From: an uncultured Flavobacteriales bacterium
GTDB taxonomy: Bacteria; Bacteroidota; Bacteroidia; CAIKAF01
Reading direction: 5' to 3'
DNA: 14,619 nt
Assembly (NCBI GenBank): GCA_937925455.1
Contig: CALEWF010000234.1
Span: forward strand, 1-14,619
Both the position numbers and the translations under genes were made by a program. Positions 8,322 through 14,619 of the stretch are shown one piece after another (within the stretch, counting starts at the first letter, position 1; the number at the start of each line of letters is the position of its first letter). Under the pieces are notes generated by a model, which was not told where the DNA came from, did no database searches, and was given only the letters and a program-made list of their open reading frames with translations.

Positions 8322-8337
8322 TTAAGTATTTACTTAA
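8322..8337. promoter_or_regulatory. Palindrome just upstream of the S8 promoter, possible operator
   Basis: TTAAGTA-TT-TACTTAA is a perfect 7-bp inverted repeat with a 2-base centre. It abuts the -33 element of the candidate leftward promoter, where an activator or repressor dimer could bind. A second copy of TTTAAGT occurs at 8351-8357, 30 bases from the copy at 8321-8327, so about three helical turns away on the same face. The region is AT-rich, so chance cannot be excluded. Confidence 0.35.
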
Positions 8338-8449
8338 CATCATTTAGCGGTTTAAGTTTTTAAGAATATTGAATAACATAATTAAAAAATCAAAAGACCC
8401 ATGCTGATAACCTATGCTTATTCTACGATGTATCCGATTAAAAATCATG

Positions 8450-8457
8450 TATTTTTG
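8450..8457 (+). promoter_or_regulatory. Possible -7 box for the flippase-dut-sbtAB operon
   Basis: TATTTTTG matches TAnnTTTG exactly, 18 bases before the TTG start at 8476 and inside the divergent intergenic region. No TTG lies 19-21 bases upstream, so the -33 element is weak or absent. A purine-rich AGGAG (8458-8462) immediately follows; its 13-base distance from the start is long for a ribosome binding site. Confidence 0.3.
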
Positions 8458-8475
8458 AGGAGAATCAATTAGAAG

Positions 8476-9987
8476 TTGAATCCTTTAAAAAAGCTGGCAG
8501 GGCAAACAGCCATTTACGGCGTAGGAACTATCTTGGGCCGTATTCTCAATTATTTGCTTACGCCACTTTATACTCGCATATTTTCAGCCGAAGTATATGC
8601 TGTATTTAATGAGGGGTATGCGTATGTTGCCATTTTACTGGTGATTTTAACCTATGGAATGGAAACAGCTTTATTCAATTTTTGTGAAAAGACTTCGGAT
8701 AAAAAGAAAGTCTTTTCTACAGGTATGATATCCCTCACATTTACTACCGGAACGTTTTGGTTGTTTGTATTTTCTTTTTCAAGGCTATTCTCTGAATTAA
8801 TGCGATATCCGGGGCACCAAGAGTATGTAATTTGGCTGGGGTTAATTGTGGGATTGGATGCACTTACGGCATTACCCATGGCTTGGCTTCGCCAGCAAAA
8901 CCGGGCTGCTAAATTTTCATTTATTACACTTTCTAACATTGCAATCAATATTGGATTAAACATTTTCTTTTTAGTGTATTGCCGCAATCATTACCTGAAG
9001 TACTTAGACGAGTCAAACATGTTAGTTAAATGGGTTTACAATCATGATATTGGGGTTGGGTATGTGTTTATTTCTAATTTAATTGCCAGTGGAGCTAGGT
9101 TTTTATTTTGCCTTCCCATTGTTTTAAAAAATACGGCCGGTTTTGATAAAGAACTTTTAGGTAAAATGCTACGGTATTCCTGGCCTTTAGTAATAGCTGG
9201 CTTGGGGTTTATTATTAACGAGCGGATGGATATTTTGATGCTGAAGTATTTGCTTCCTTACGATGATTTAGAAAACAAAAAATTGGTCGGTATTTATAGT
9301 GCCTGTTACAAAATTGCCATATTGATGTCGATATTTATTCAGGCGTTTCGTTTTGCGGCAGAACCCTACTTCTTTCAGCAAAATAAGCTGGCCGATGCCC
9401 GAAAGAACTATGCCCGTGTGATGAATTATTTTGTGGTTTTTAGTTGTTTTATATATCTGTTTGTATTGCTTTACTTGGATATTTTTAAGCATTTTCTTCA
9501 AAATGAAGAATACTGGAATGGGCTTAAAATTGTGCCAATCATCATGATGGCAAATATTTTTTTAGGAATTTACATGAATCTTTCCATGTGGTACAAACTT
9601 TCAGGTCAAACATTGTTTGGTGCCTGGTTTTCGGTGTTGGGAGCAGTAATTACTCTGGGATTCAATTTTTATTTCATTCCACGATGGGGATACATGGCCT
9701 CGGCCTGGGCTACCCTCTTGGCTTATTTTACCATGATGACGGTAAGTTATTTATTTGGCCAAAGGTATTATCCCATTCCCTACAATGTGCGAAAAATTAC
9801 CTTATACATTTTGGTTTCGTTAACAATGTATGGAATTAGCAGTCGCATCCCATTCGATAATAAAGGCTTGGTTTTTATAATTAATACATTGCTGTTTATT
9901 CCTTTTTTCTACACAGTATATATCTTTGAAAAGCCTATTCGTGATTTTATACATCAACAATTAAAAAAATATGGCATTGGAGGTTAA
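8476..9987 (+). CDS. Polysaccharide biosynthesis flippase (Wzx / MATE-like MOP superfamily)
   Basis: The 503-residue protein is almost wholly hydrophobic, with about 12-14 membrane helices. It opens with KKLAGQTAIYGVGTILGRILNYLLTPLYTR (shown by residues 5-34), the typical first helix of oligosaccharide and lipopolysaccharide flippases. Such proteins move undecaprenyl-linked glycans across the inner membrane. The start is TTG: an in-frame TAG lies two codons upstream (8470-8472) and no nearby ATG would keep the conserved N-terminus. Its last 17 bases overlap the dut start in another frame, so the two are co-transcribed. Divergence from the glycosyltransferase-containing operon fits a shared role in cell-surface glycan export, although flippase-dut adjacency also occurs in Bacteroidota outside clear O-antigen clusters as far as I recall. 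Confidence 0.9.
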   Translation: MNPLKKLAGQTAIYGVGTILGRILNYLLTPLYTRIFSAEVYAVFNEGYAYVAILLVILTYGMETALFNFCEKTSDKKKVFSTGMISLTFTTGTFWLFVFSFSRLFSELMRYPGHQEYVIWLGLIVGLDALTALPMAWLRQQNRAAKFSFITLSNIAINIGLNIFFLVYCRNHYLKYLDESNMLVKWVYNHDIGVGYVFISNLIASGARFLFCLPIVLKNTAGFDKELLGKMLRYSWPLVIAGLGFIINERMDILMLKYLLPYDDLENKKLVGIYSACYKIAILMSIFIQAFRFAAEPYFFQQNKLADARKNYARVMNYFVVFSCFIYLFVLLYLDIFKHFLQNEEYWNGLKIVPIIMMANIFLGIYMNLSMWYKLSGQTLFGAWFSVLGAVITLGFNFYFIPRWGYMASAWATLLAYFTMMTVSYLFGQRYYPIPYNVRKITLYILVSLTMYGISSRIPFDNKGLVFIINTLLFIPFFYTVYIFEKPIRDFIHQQLKKYGIGG

Positions 9988-10408
9988 GATTATCAATCGT
10001 TCGCAGCATCCGCTTCCTCGCTATGAAACTGCCGGTGCAGCTGGGCTTGATCTTCGGGCAAACCTTACCTCTGATATTATTTTGTTACCGTTAGAGAGAG
10101 CATTAGTACCTACGGGATTATTTATTGAATTGCCATTGGGATATGAAGCACAGGTGCGTCCAAGAAGTGGACTTGCATTGAAAAAAGGAATAACCGTACT
10201 AAATGCGCCGGGTACCATTGATGCCGATTATCGGGGCGAAATTGGGGTAATTTTAGTCAATCTATCAAATGAAGCATTCACAATTTCGAATGGCGAACGC
10301 ATAGCACAACTGGTAATAGCTCGGCACGAACAAGCCCAATGGTTCGAGGTAGAAGTGTTAAGTGAAACAATTCGTGGAGATGGAGGCTTTGGAAGCACCG
10401 GCAAATAA
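9971..10408 (+). CDS. dut: dUTP diphosphatase (trimeric dUTPase)
   Basis: At 145 residues this has the standard length of a bacterial homotrimeric dUTPase, which hydrolyses dUTP to dUMP and pyrophosphate, keeping uracil out of DNA and supplying dTMP synthesis. All five conserved motifs are present: AGAAGLDLRA (21-30, metal-binding Asp27), PRSGLA (64-69), GTIDADYRGEIGV (81-93, catalytic Asp84), GERIAQLVI (108-116) and the flexible C-terminal RGDGGFGSTG (135-144) that closes over the uracil. The ATG at 9971 lies inside the flippase gene, 17 bases before that gene's end is complete, which suggests translational coupling. The sbtA-like gene follows after 9 bases. Nothing in the protein is unusual; its operon partners are. 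Confidence 0.97.
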   Translation: MALEVKIINRSQHPLPRYETAGAAGLDLRANLTSDIILLPLERALVPTGLFIELPLGYEAQVRPRSGLALKKGITVLNAPGTIDADYRGEIGVILVNLSNEAFTISNGERIAQLVIARHEQAQWFEVEVLSETIRGDGGFGSTGK

Positions 10409-10417
10409 TTATTCATC

Positions 10418-11383
10418 ATGAATTTAGATAGCATTCTTCAAAATTTTTCCGATCCGGCTATACTCTTTTTCTTTTTAGGAGTACTTGCAGTATTATTACG
10501 AAGCGACTTAGAAATTCCACAACCGCTTCCTAAGCTTTTTTCCTTGTACTTACTGATGGTTATTGGGTTGCGAGGAGGCTTTGAGTTACAACATTCAGGA
10601 TTAAATCTACACATCGTATTGGTATTATTGGCAGCTATGGGCATGGCAGTTGTTGTTCCACTGGTTGCATTTATTATTTTAAAACGAAAACTTAGTGCTG
10701 CCAATGCCGCAGCTATTGCTGCAACTTATGGTTCCATCAGTGCGGTAACTTTTATTACCGCTATTTCATTTCTTGACCGGTTACAGGTTGATCATAGTGG
10801 ATATATGGTAGCTGCAATGGCCCTCATGGAATCACCGGCCATTGTGGTGGGAGTAATTTTAGCAAGAAAAAATGCTGCTCGGCAAGGTGCCGTGAATATT
10901 AAGCATTTACTCAAAGAAGCCTTTTTGAATGGTTCTGTATTCTTAATTTTAGGTAGCATGTTTATCGGTATATTTTCAGGCGATGCCAGTGAAAGTGCTT
11001 TGCAACCTTTTATGAAAGATATATTCAAAGGAATGCTTGCCTTTTTTTTATTAGACATGGGATTAGTAGCAGCCAAGCGACTGGGGATCATACGGCGGTA
11101 TGGGGTATTCATCATAGGCTTTGCCATCTTCATGCCATTAGCTGCCGGGTTAACTGGTATGGGAATAAGTTTGTTGCTGGGATTATCTGCCGGTGATTCC
11201 TTGTTGTTTACCGTATTATGTGGAAGTGCATCTTACATAGCCGTTCCTGCAGCCATGCGATTAGCTGTACCGGATGCAAATCCCAGCTTGTATGTTCCAA
11301 TGGCGCTTGCCATAACTTTCCCTTTCAATATTTCTATAGGTATTCCTTTATACTATTATCTAATAACTTTTTTTATGGTTTAA
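10418..11383 (+). CDS. sbtA: SbtA-type sodium-dependent bicarbonate permease
   Basis: The 321-residue membrane protein has about ten helices and matches the SbtA family, known in cyanobacteria as high-affinity Na+/HCO3- symporters of the inner membrane. Family hallmarks from two inverted halves are visible: LLMVIGLRGGFEL (45-57), YGSISAVTFITA (104-115), MESPAIVVGVI (137-147), and GSASYIAVPAAMRLAVPDAN (269-288), followed by TFPFNISIGIPLYY. The central cytoplasmic linker (about 150-168) is shorter than in cyanobacterial SbtA, which accounts for the smaller total size compared with about 370 residues there. The gene sits 9 bp after dut and 4 bp before an SbtB-like gene, the same gene order as the cyanobacterial sbtA-sbtB pair. 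Transport of bicarbonate is inferred from the family; other small anions are possible outside cyanobacteria. Confidence 0.9.
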   Translation: MNLDSILQNFSDPAILFFFLGVLAVLLRSDLEIPQPLPKLFSLYLLMVIGLRGGFELQHSGLNLHIVLVLLAAMGMAVVVPLVAFIILKRKLSAANAAAIAATYGSISAVTFITAISFLDRLQVDHSGYMVAAMALMESPAIVVGVILARKNAARQGAVNIKHLLKEAFLNGSVFLILGSMFIGIFSGDASESALQPFMKDIFKGMLAFFLLDMGLVAAKRLGIIRRYGVFIIGFAIFMPLAAGLTGMGISLLLGLSAGDSLLFTVLCGSASYIAVPAAMRLAVPDANPSLYVPMALAITFPFNISIGIPLYYYLITFFMV

Positions 11384-11387
11384 TTCT

Positions 11388-11696
11388 ATGGAACTGATTA
11401 AACGTTTGGAACTAATAATTCCTACCCTCTCTGTAAAACTATTGGTTGAAAAAATAGAATCACTAGGAGTAAATAATTATTCCATTATTCAAAATGTTAC
11501 GGGTAAATCTGATGGTAACAATAAAGAAGGTGATATGCCCGTAGATATTTTGGTGAGCAGTATGGTAATAGTTTATATTGAACCGGATAGACTGAATGTT
11601 CTTATGGATGAGATAAGAACATTTCTAAATATTTATTCTGGTAATTGTATCATATGTGATGCCTTGCTGATAAAAAAATCTACATCTACTTCGTAA
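11388..11696 (+). CDS. sbtB: SbtB-like PII-family signalling protein, partner of SbtA
   Basis: This 102-residue protein follows the sbtA-like gene by 4 bases. Its pattern fits a PII ferredoxin-like fold: strand RLELIIP (6-12), helix SVKLLVEKIESLGV (15-28), strand NYSIIQNV (30-37), a loop with GKSDGNNKEGD (39-49) in the T-loop position, strand VDILVSSMVIVYIE (52-65), helix PDRLNVLMDEIRTFLN (66-81) and strand GNCIICDALLI (85-95). Cyanobacterial SbtB binds adenine nucleotides including cAMP and AMP through its T-loop and plugs or tunes SbtA. Here the T-loop segment has no arginine, and the C-terminal Cys-Gly-Pro-x-Gly-Cys tail of many cyanobacterial SbtBs is missing; a CxxC (C87, C90) lies in the last strand. 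Identification rests on fold pattern plus gene order, so ligand specificity may differ. The bidirectional terminator begins 11 bases after the stop. Confidence 0.82.
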   Translation: MELIKRLELIIPTLSVKLLVEKIESLGVNNYSIIQNVTGKSDGNNKEGDMPVDILVSSMVIVYIEPDRLNVLMDEIRTFLNIYSGNCIICDALLIKKSTSTS

Positions 11697-11706
11697 GATT
11701 ATGATA

Positions 11707-11738
11707 TTAAAAAAGCTCCGTTTTCGGAGCTTTTTTAA
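11707..11738. terminator. Bidirectional intrinsic terminator between sbtB and the PpiD-like gene
   Basis: A perfect 14-bp stem (TTAAAAAAGCTCCG paired with CGGAGCTTTTTTAA) encloses a TTTT loop. Read in either direction it gives a GC-containing hairpin followed by a run of six T. It lies between the convergent stops of sbtB (11696) and the PpiD-like gene (11751) and should end both transcripts. Confidence 0.93.
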
Positions 11739-11750
11739 ATTATTTTGAAA

Positions 11751-13904
11751 TTAATTTACATCAAATAAATACCGTCTATCTTGAATTTTGTATTTCTGTT
11801 TTACTGCTTCCAACGCATCACTGGCAGCACGTGAACTCATTTGAGACATAAGTTGCATTTTATTATAAGAATAATCAGAAATAGCAGGCGCCGGATTTAT
11901 AGCATCTGTAACAAATACATATACGGCATTGTTGCCTTCTAATGGCTTGCTTAATTGCCCGGGGGGGCTGCCAAATACAGCACCGATTAATTCCTGTTCA
12001 ACACCAGCACCTGGAATGTAGAAGGCATTAAACGTAATATCAGAGGCTGGTATTACCTGAAGTTTCATAGCAGATGCCAAAGCATCAATATTATTATTGG
12101 CTCCACTTAAAGCAGTATTGAACTCCTGAATAAATTGTTCTGCTTTTTTATGACGACGTGCATATCCTTCTACCTCTTTCTTTACATCTTCCAGCTTTGG
12201 AATTCCATCCGTACGAATAGATGTAAGTATGGCTACAATATAATTATTACCACTTGGGAAAACTTCTGAAATATCTCCTCGTTTTGCAGTCAACGCCCAT
12301 TTAATCACGTCGCGGGTATTATCCATTCCCATAAGGTTACGCGTACTTTCTGTAATAAAGCTTTCCTCACGGGCCATTAGATTCTTTTCTTTTACTGCTT
12401 TTTCAAAATATTCATCCGGATTAAAACCTTTTTGTTTTTTATCTACAAAAGCTAATTCTGAAGCTTTGTTATATGCGTCTTGCAATGTTTCATCACTAGG
12501 CTTAATTAATTTTGATACCATTCCCACCAATACTTTTTTAGTAGGCTTGGTCTGTGCCTGTACAAGTACGATGTGAAATCCAAATTCAGTATCTACTTTA
12601 ATTAACTGTCCCGGCTTGGCATTGAATACAGAATCGTTGAAATTTTTAACCATCATGCCTTCGGTAAACCATCCCAAATTTCCTGTATCGTTTTTGTTAC
12701 TGTTATCTGCTGAATATTGTGCAGCAATGGCAGCAAAATCTCCCCCGTTTTTCAAAACGGTAAAGAGGCTGTCTCTGCGAGCACGAAATACTTCCACTTC
12801 TTGCTGGGTTTGTGGCTGTAATAAAATGTGACGGGCTTTAGAAGAATCAGATGAAAACTTTTCACCCATTTTTTTTGCAATCACAAAATAACCATTTTCT
12901 ATAATTGGATCTGTGGTTGTTCCTATGGGTGCATTAAATAAGGCTGAGTCAAGGTATTGGTTAAGTGTTTTTGATTTATAGTAAGTTGGGTCAACATTTT
13001 GTTCTGAATTTAAACGTACAAAGCTGGTATCGTCGGTACTGCTGGCAAATTCATTTTTTAATTCAATCATAGCATTACGCAGTGTAGCTGTATCTTTTGA
13101 TGTGGGTATGCCTGCAAATACCACATATTTAATAGCACGTGAACGTTTTTGGCGGAATTTATATTTAAATTCATTAAAATATTTTCGAAGCTCATCGTCA
13201 CTTAAAGTAATCGCTGAATCAGGAATCAAGGAATAAGATTTTGCTACAAAACGAATATTCGCTCTGTCGTTCATGGCTTTATAGTTTGATTCAGCTTCTT
13301 TCGTTGTTACATAAATACTTTTGTTAATTAAAGTACTGTATTTGTTTTGTAAACGATCTAAGCGAATGCTACGTTGCAAGTAAGCCCAATAAGCACGGGC
13401 AGCCCTCCATTGTTCTAAATTTTCTTCGGGTATAACGCTTTCATCTTCAAATTGAGCCGCATAATTGGCTACATCTTGTGGATTAAATTGGCCGGTTTGC
13501 TGATTGGTGAATTGGCTAACAATTAAAGAATGAATGGTTCTTCCTACCAGCATATCATTCATTTCTGCCGGTGTGATACTAAGTCCTATTTTTTCATATT
13601 CTTTAAAAAATACTCGTTCATTGATGATATCATTCCACACTTCGTCCCCTAATTGTTGGCGCTGCATATCATTCATTTCTACCTGCGGATTAAGCGTACG
13701 AAGCAGATTTTCTTTATCTGCTAAACGAACCTGGTATTCAGCAATGTTTACATTCTTTCCACCAATTATTGCTACATTATTGTCTGGTCCTTGATTGAAT
13801 ATTCTGTCAAATACATTCGATCCTAATATGAATGCCAGCATCGAAACACCAATTACAACCAGCAATAAAGTTCCTCTTTTTCTAATACTGCCTATTACAG
13901 CCAT
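11751..13904 (-). CDS. ppiD: PpiD-like membrane-anchored peptidyl-prolyl isomerase / chaperone
   Basis: The 717-residue protein begins with a short basic stretch and one membrane helix (about 12-32), leaving the rest in the periplasm. Residues about 40-200 form a SurA/PpiD-like N-terminal chaperone domain (GKNVNIAEYQVRLADKEN onward). A recognisable parvulin (PpiC-type) domain covers about 355-455: KARHILLQ, the FAAIAAQYSAD helix, GNLGWFTEG, and FGFHIVLV. Segment 258-345 repeats the same layout in degenerate form (IKYVVFA ... FNAPIGTTTDPIIENGYFVIAK), and late segments near 550 and 655-695 look like further parvulin half-repeats. PpiD-type proteins sit at the inner membrane exit site and help newly secreted proteins, especially outer membrane ones, to fold. 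It lies 85 bp downstream of the CorC-like gene in the same direction; no terminator is seen in that gap, so the two may share a transcript. The symbol reflects architecture, not demonstrated orthology to the E. coli protein. Confidence 0.9.
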   Translation of the reverse strand: MAVIGSIRKRGTLLLVVIGVSMLAFILGSNVFDRIFNQGPDNNVAIIGGKNVNIAEYQVRLADKENLLRTLNPQVEMNDMQRQQLGDEVWNDIINERVFFKEYEKIGLSITPAEMNDMLVGRTIHSLIVSQFTNQQTGQFNPQDVANYAAQFEDESVIPEENLEQWRAARAYWAYLQRSIRLDRLQNKYSTLINKSIYVTTKEAESNYKAMNDRANIRFVAKSYSLIPDSAITLSDDELRKYFNEFKYKFRQKRSRAIKYVVFAGIPTSKDTATLRNAMIELKNEFASSTDDTSFVRLNSEQNVDPTYYKSKTLNQYLDSALFNAPIGTTTDPIIENGYFVIAKKMGEKFSSDSSKARHILLQPQTQQEVEVFRARRDSLFTVLKNGGDFAAIAAQYSADNSNKNDTGNLGWFTEGMMVKNFNDSVFNAKPGQLIKVDTEFGFHIVLVQAQTKPTKKVLVGMVSKLIKPSDETLQDAYNKASELAFVDKKQKGFNPDEYFEKAVKEKNLMAREESFITESTRNLMGMDNTRDVIKWALTAKRGDISEVFPSGNNYIVAILTSIRTDGIPKLEDVKKEVEGYARRHKKAEQFIQEFNTALSGANNNIDALASAMKLQVIPASDITFNAFYIPGAGVEQELIGAVFGSPPGQLSKPLEGNNAVYVFVTDAINPAPAISDYSYNKMQLMSQMSSRAASDALEAVKQKYKIQDRRYLFDVN

Positions 13905-13989
13905 GTTACTTGGATTTTAGGAATTTTCTAAATTTAAGGGCACGAATATACGATAAAATTCAAATTTTGAGGTTTTACTTCACCCAGAA

Positions 13990-14619
13990 TCATGATTTTA
14001 TTAGATGAACGGTTACTTCTTCAATCCGATGGGCACTTACCCGGTTTATTACAAACCTAAAGCCTTCAATTTCAATTACTTGGTTTTCCTCTGGGATGTC
14101 TTTTTCGTGAAAAAGAATCAATCCGGCCAGGGTTGTGTAATCTTCCCGTTCCGGTAGGTTTAGATGATAGGTTTCATTCAGGTAATCAATTTCAAGTCGG
14201 CCTGAAAAAACAAATTCCCGGTCTGAAATCTTTTTTTCGGTGCGTTCTTCAACGTCGTGCTCGTCTTCAATCTCACCAAATATCTCTTCAATAATATCTT
14301 CGGTAGTTAGAATGCCGGAAGTTCCTCCATATTCATCCACTACCACGGCCATACTTCGATGCTGCTGGATAAACTGGGTGAGAATATCTTTAATCAGCAT
14401 AGTTTCAGGCACAAACATTACAGACATCATAACAGATTGTATGTTTAGTGGTTTTTTAAACATTTCTGATAAATGCACAAAACCTATGATATCATCAATG
14501 GTTTCGCGATATACCATGATCTTTGATAGACCACTTTCTATAAATAGCTTATGTAATTCATCTATTGACTCATGAACTTCTATGGCAACGATTTCGTTTC
14601 TTGGTACCATACATTCCTT
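13990..14619 (-). CDS. CorC/HlyC-family CBS-domain protein, N-terminus cut by window edge
   Basis: The frame stays open to the right edge. Codons before the first visible Met (14610) read Lys-Glu-Cys, giving ECMVPRNEIVAIEV, which matches the start of the CBS region of this family ((M/T)(V/T)PR-x-(D/E)IVA). The true start and the N-terminal DUF21/CNNM membrane domain are therefore outside the window. Two CBS motifs follow: one through SKIMVYRETIDDIIGFVHL, and one containing RSMAVVVDEYGGTSGILTTEDIIEEIFGEI, the best-conserved stretch of the family. The C-terminus (from about FVFSGRLEIDYLNE) is the CorC_HlyC transporter-associated domain. Members are linked to magnesium or cobalt efflux and resistance; the haemolysin name is historical. 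GldE, a gliding-motility paralogue in Bacteroidota, is an alternative but I see nothing specific for it. The PpiD-like gene follows 85 bp downstream. Confidence 0.92.
   Translation of the reverse strand, partial: KECMVPRNEIVAIEVHESIDELHKLFIESGLSKIMVYRETIDDIIGFVHLSEMFKKPLNIQSVMMSVMFVPETMLIKDILTQFIQQHRSMAVVVDEYGGTSGILTTEDIIEEIFGEIEDEHDVEERTEKKISDREFVFSGRLEIDYLNETYHLNLPEREDYTTLAGLILFHEKDIPEENQVIEIEGFRFVINRVSAHRIEEVTVHLIKS

Noticed and set aside
8128..8343. 71-codon minus-strand open frame overlapping the S8 peptidase start
   Set aside because: It reads the signal-peptide region in another frame, crosses the promoter and palindrome region, and has no recognisable protein features.
8447..8458. 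Tiny ATG-to-TGA frame (Met-Tyr-Phe) before the flippase start, possible leader peptide
   Set aside because: It has three codons, no regulatory codon pattern or attenuator hairpin, and overlaps the candidate -7 box.
10438..11133. Two antisense open frames opposite the sbtA-like gene
   Set aside because: They mirror a well-supported transporter gene in the opposite strand and have low-complexity Met/Ile/Asn-rich translations typical of antisense shadows.
11961..11967. Seven-base G run (C on the coding strand) in the PpiD-like gene as a phase-variation site
   Set aside because: It is shorter, encodes Pro-Pro in a periplasmic chaperone with no reason for phase variation, and is flanked by CCC that breaks the run.
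13990..14619. Identification of the CBS-domain protein as gliding-motility GldE
   Set aside because: No gliding genes are adjacent and the visible sequence reads like the general CorC/HlyC family of Bacteroidota, with a PpiD-like neighbour.
1..14619. CRISPR arrays, tRNA or rRNA genes, insertion sequences, toxin-antitoxin or phage defence genes
   Set aside because: No regularly spaced repeats, cloverleaf-like segments, transposase or terminal repeats were seen; nearly all sequence is accounted for by the listed genes.

Overview
The window looks like chromosomal DNA of a Bacteroidota bacterium, plausibly of the Chitinophagales type, though the exact lineage is not resolvable here. The base composition is AT-rich, most genes have no clear Shine-Dalgarno sequence, and the best promoter candidates follow the Bacteroidota pattern (TTG, about 20 bases, then TAnnTTTG). 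The protein families also fit: a PpiD/SurA-like folding factor with a CorC/HlyC neighbour, a long S8 peptidase, a GT4 glycosyltransferase opening with the YDGMTDPLGQSQVLPYL motif, and an Omp85-type barrel. There are no rRNA or tRNA genes, CRISPR arrays, insertion sequences or phage genes; this is a densely packed, ordinary gene region.

Three transcription blocks are visible. Block 1 (minus strand, 8264 down to the left edge) reads: S8 subtilisin-like peptidase, asparagine synthase, metallophosphoesterase, GT4 glycosyltransferase, Omp85/BamA-TamA-like outer membrane protein, and a multi-pass membrane protein cut by the left edge that resembles GT-C glycosyltransferases. Spacing is tight: 49 bp, a 4-base ATGA overlap, 39 bp, 39 bp and 3 bp. 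Most of these products suggest work on cell-surface glycans or envelope assembly.

Block 2 (plus strand, 8476 to 11696) is divergent from block 1 and reads: a polysaccharide flippase (Wzx/MATE-like), dUTPase (dut), an SbtA-type sodium-dependent bicarbonate permease and a small SbtB/PII-like protein. The genes overlap or lie within 9 bp of each other, and the block ends in a strong hairpin (11707-11738). That hairpin also serves the convergent gene from the other side.

Block 3 (minus strand, right edge down to 11751) reads: a CorC/HlyC-type CBS-domain protein cut by the right edge, then a full-length PpiD-like periplasmic peptidyl-prolyl isomerase.

The most unusual items are: the sbtA-sbtB pair in an apparently heterotrophic Bacteroidota, with an SbtB that lacks the cyanobacterial C-terminal Cys-Gly-Pro-x-Gly-Cys tail; the calcineurin-type phosphoesterase translationally coupled to asparagine synthase; an insert of roughly 190 residues between the catalytic Asp and His of the S8 peptidase; and an 8-G tract near the 3' end of the outer membrane protein gene. 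I see no clearly novel defence or mobile system.
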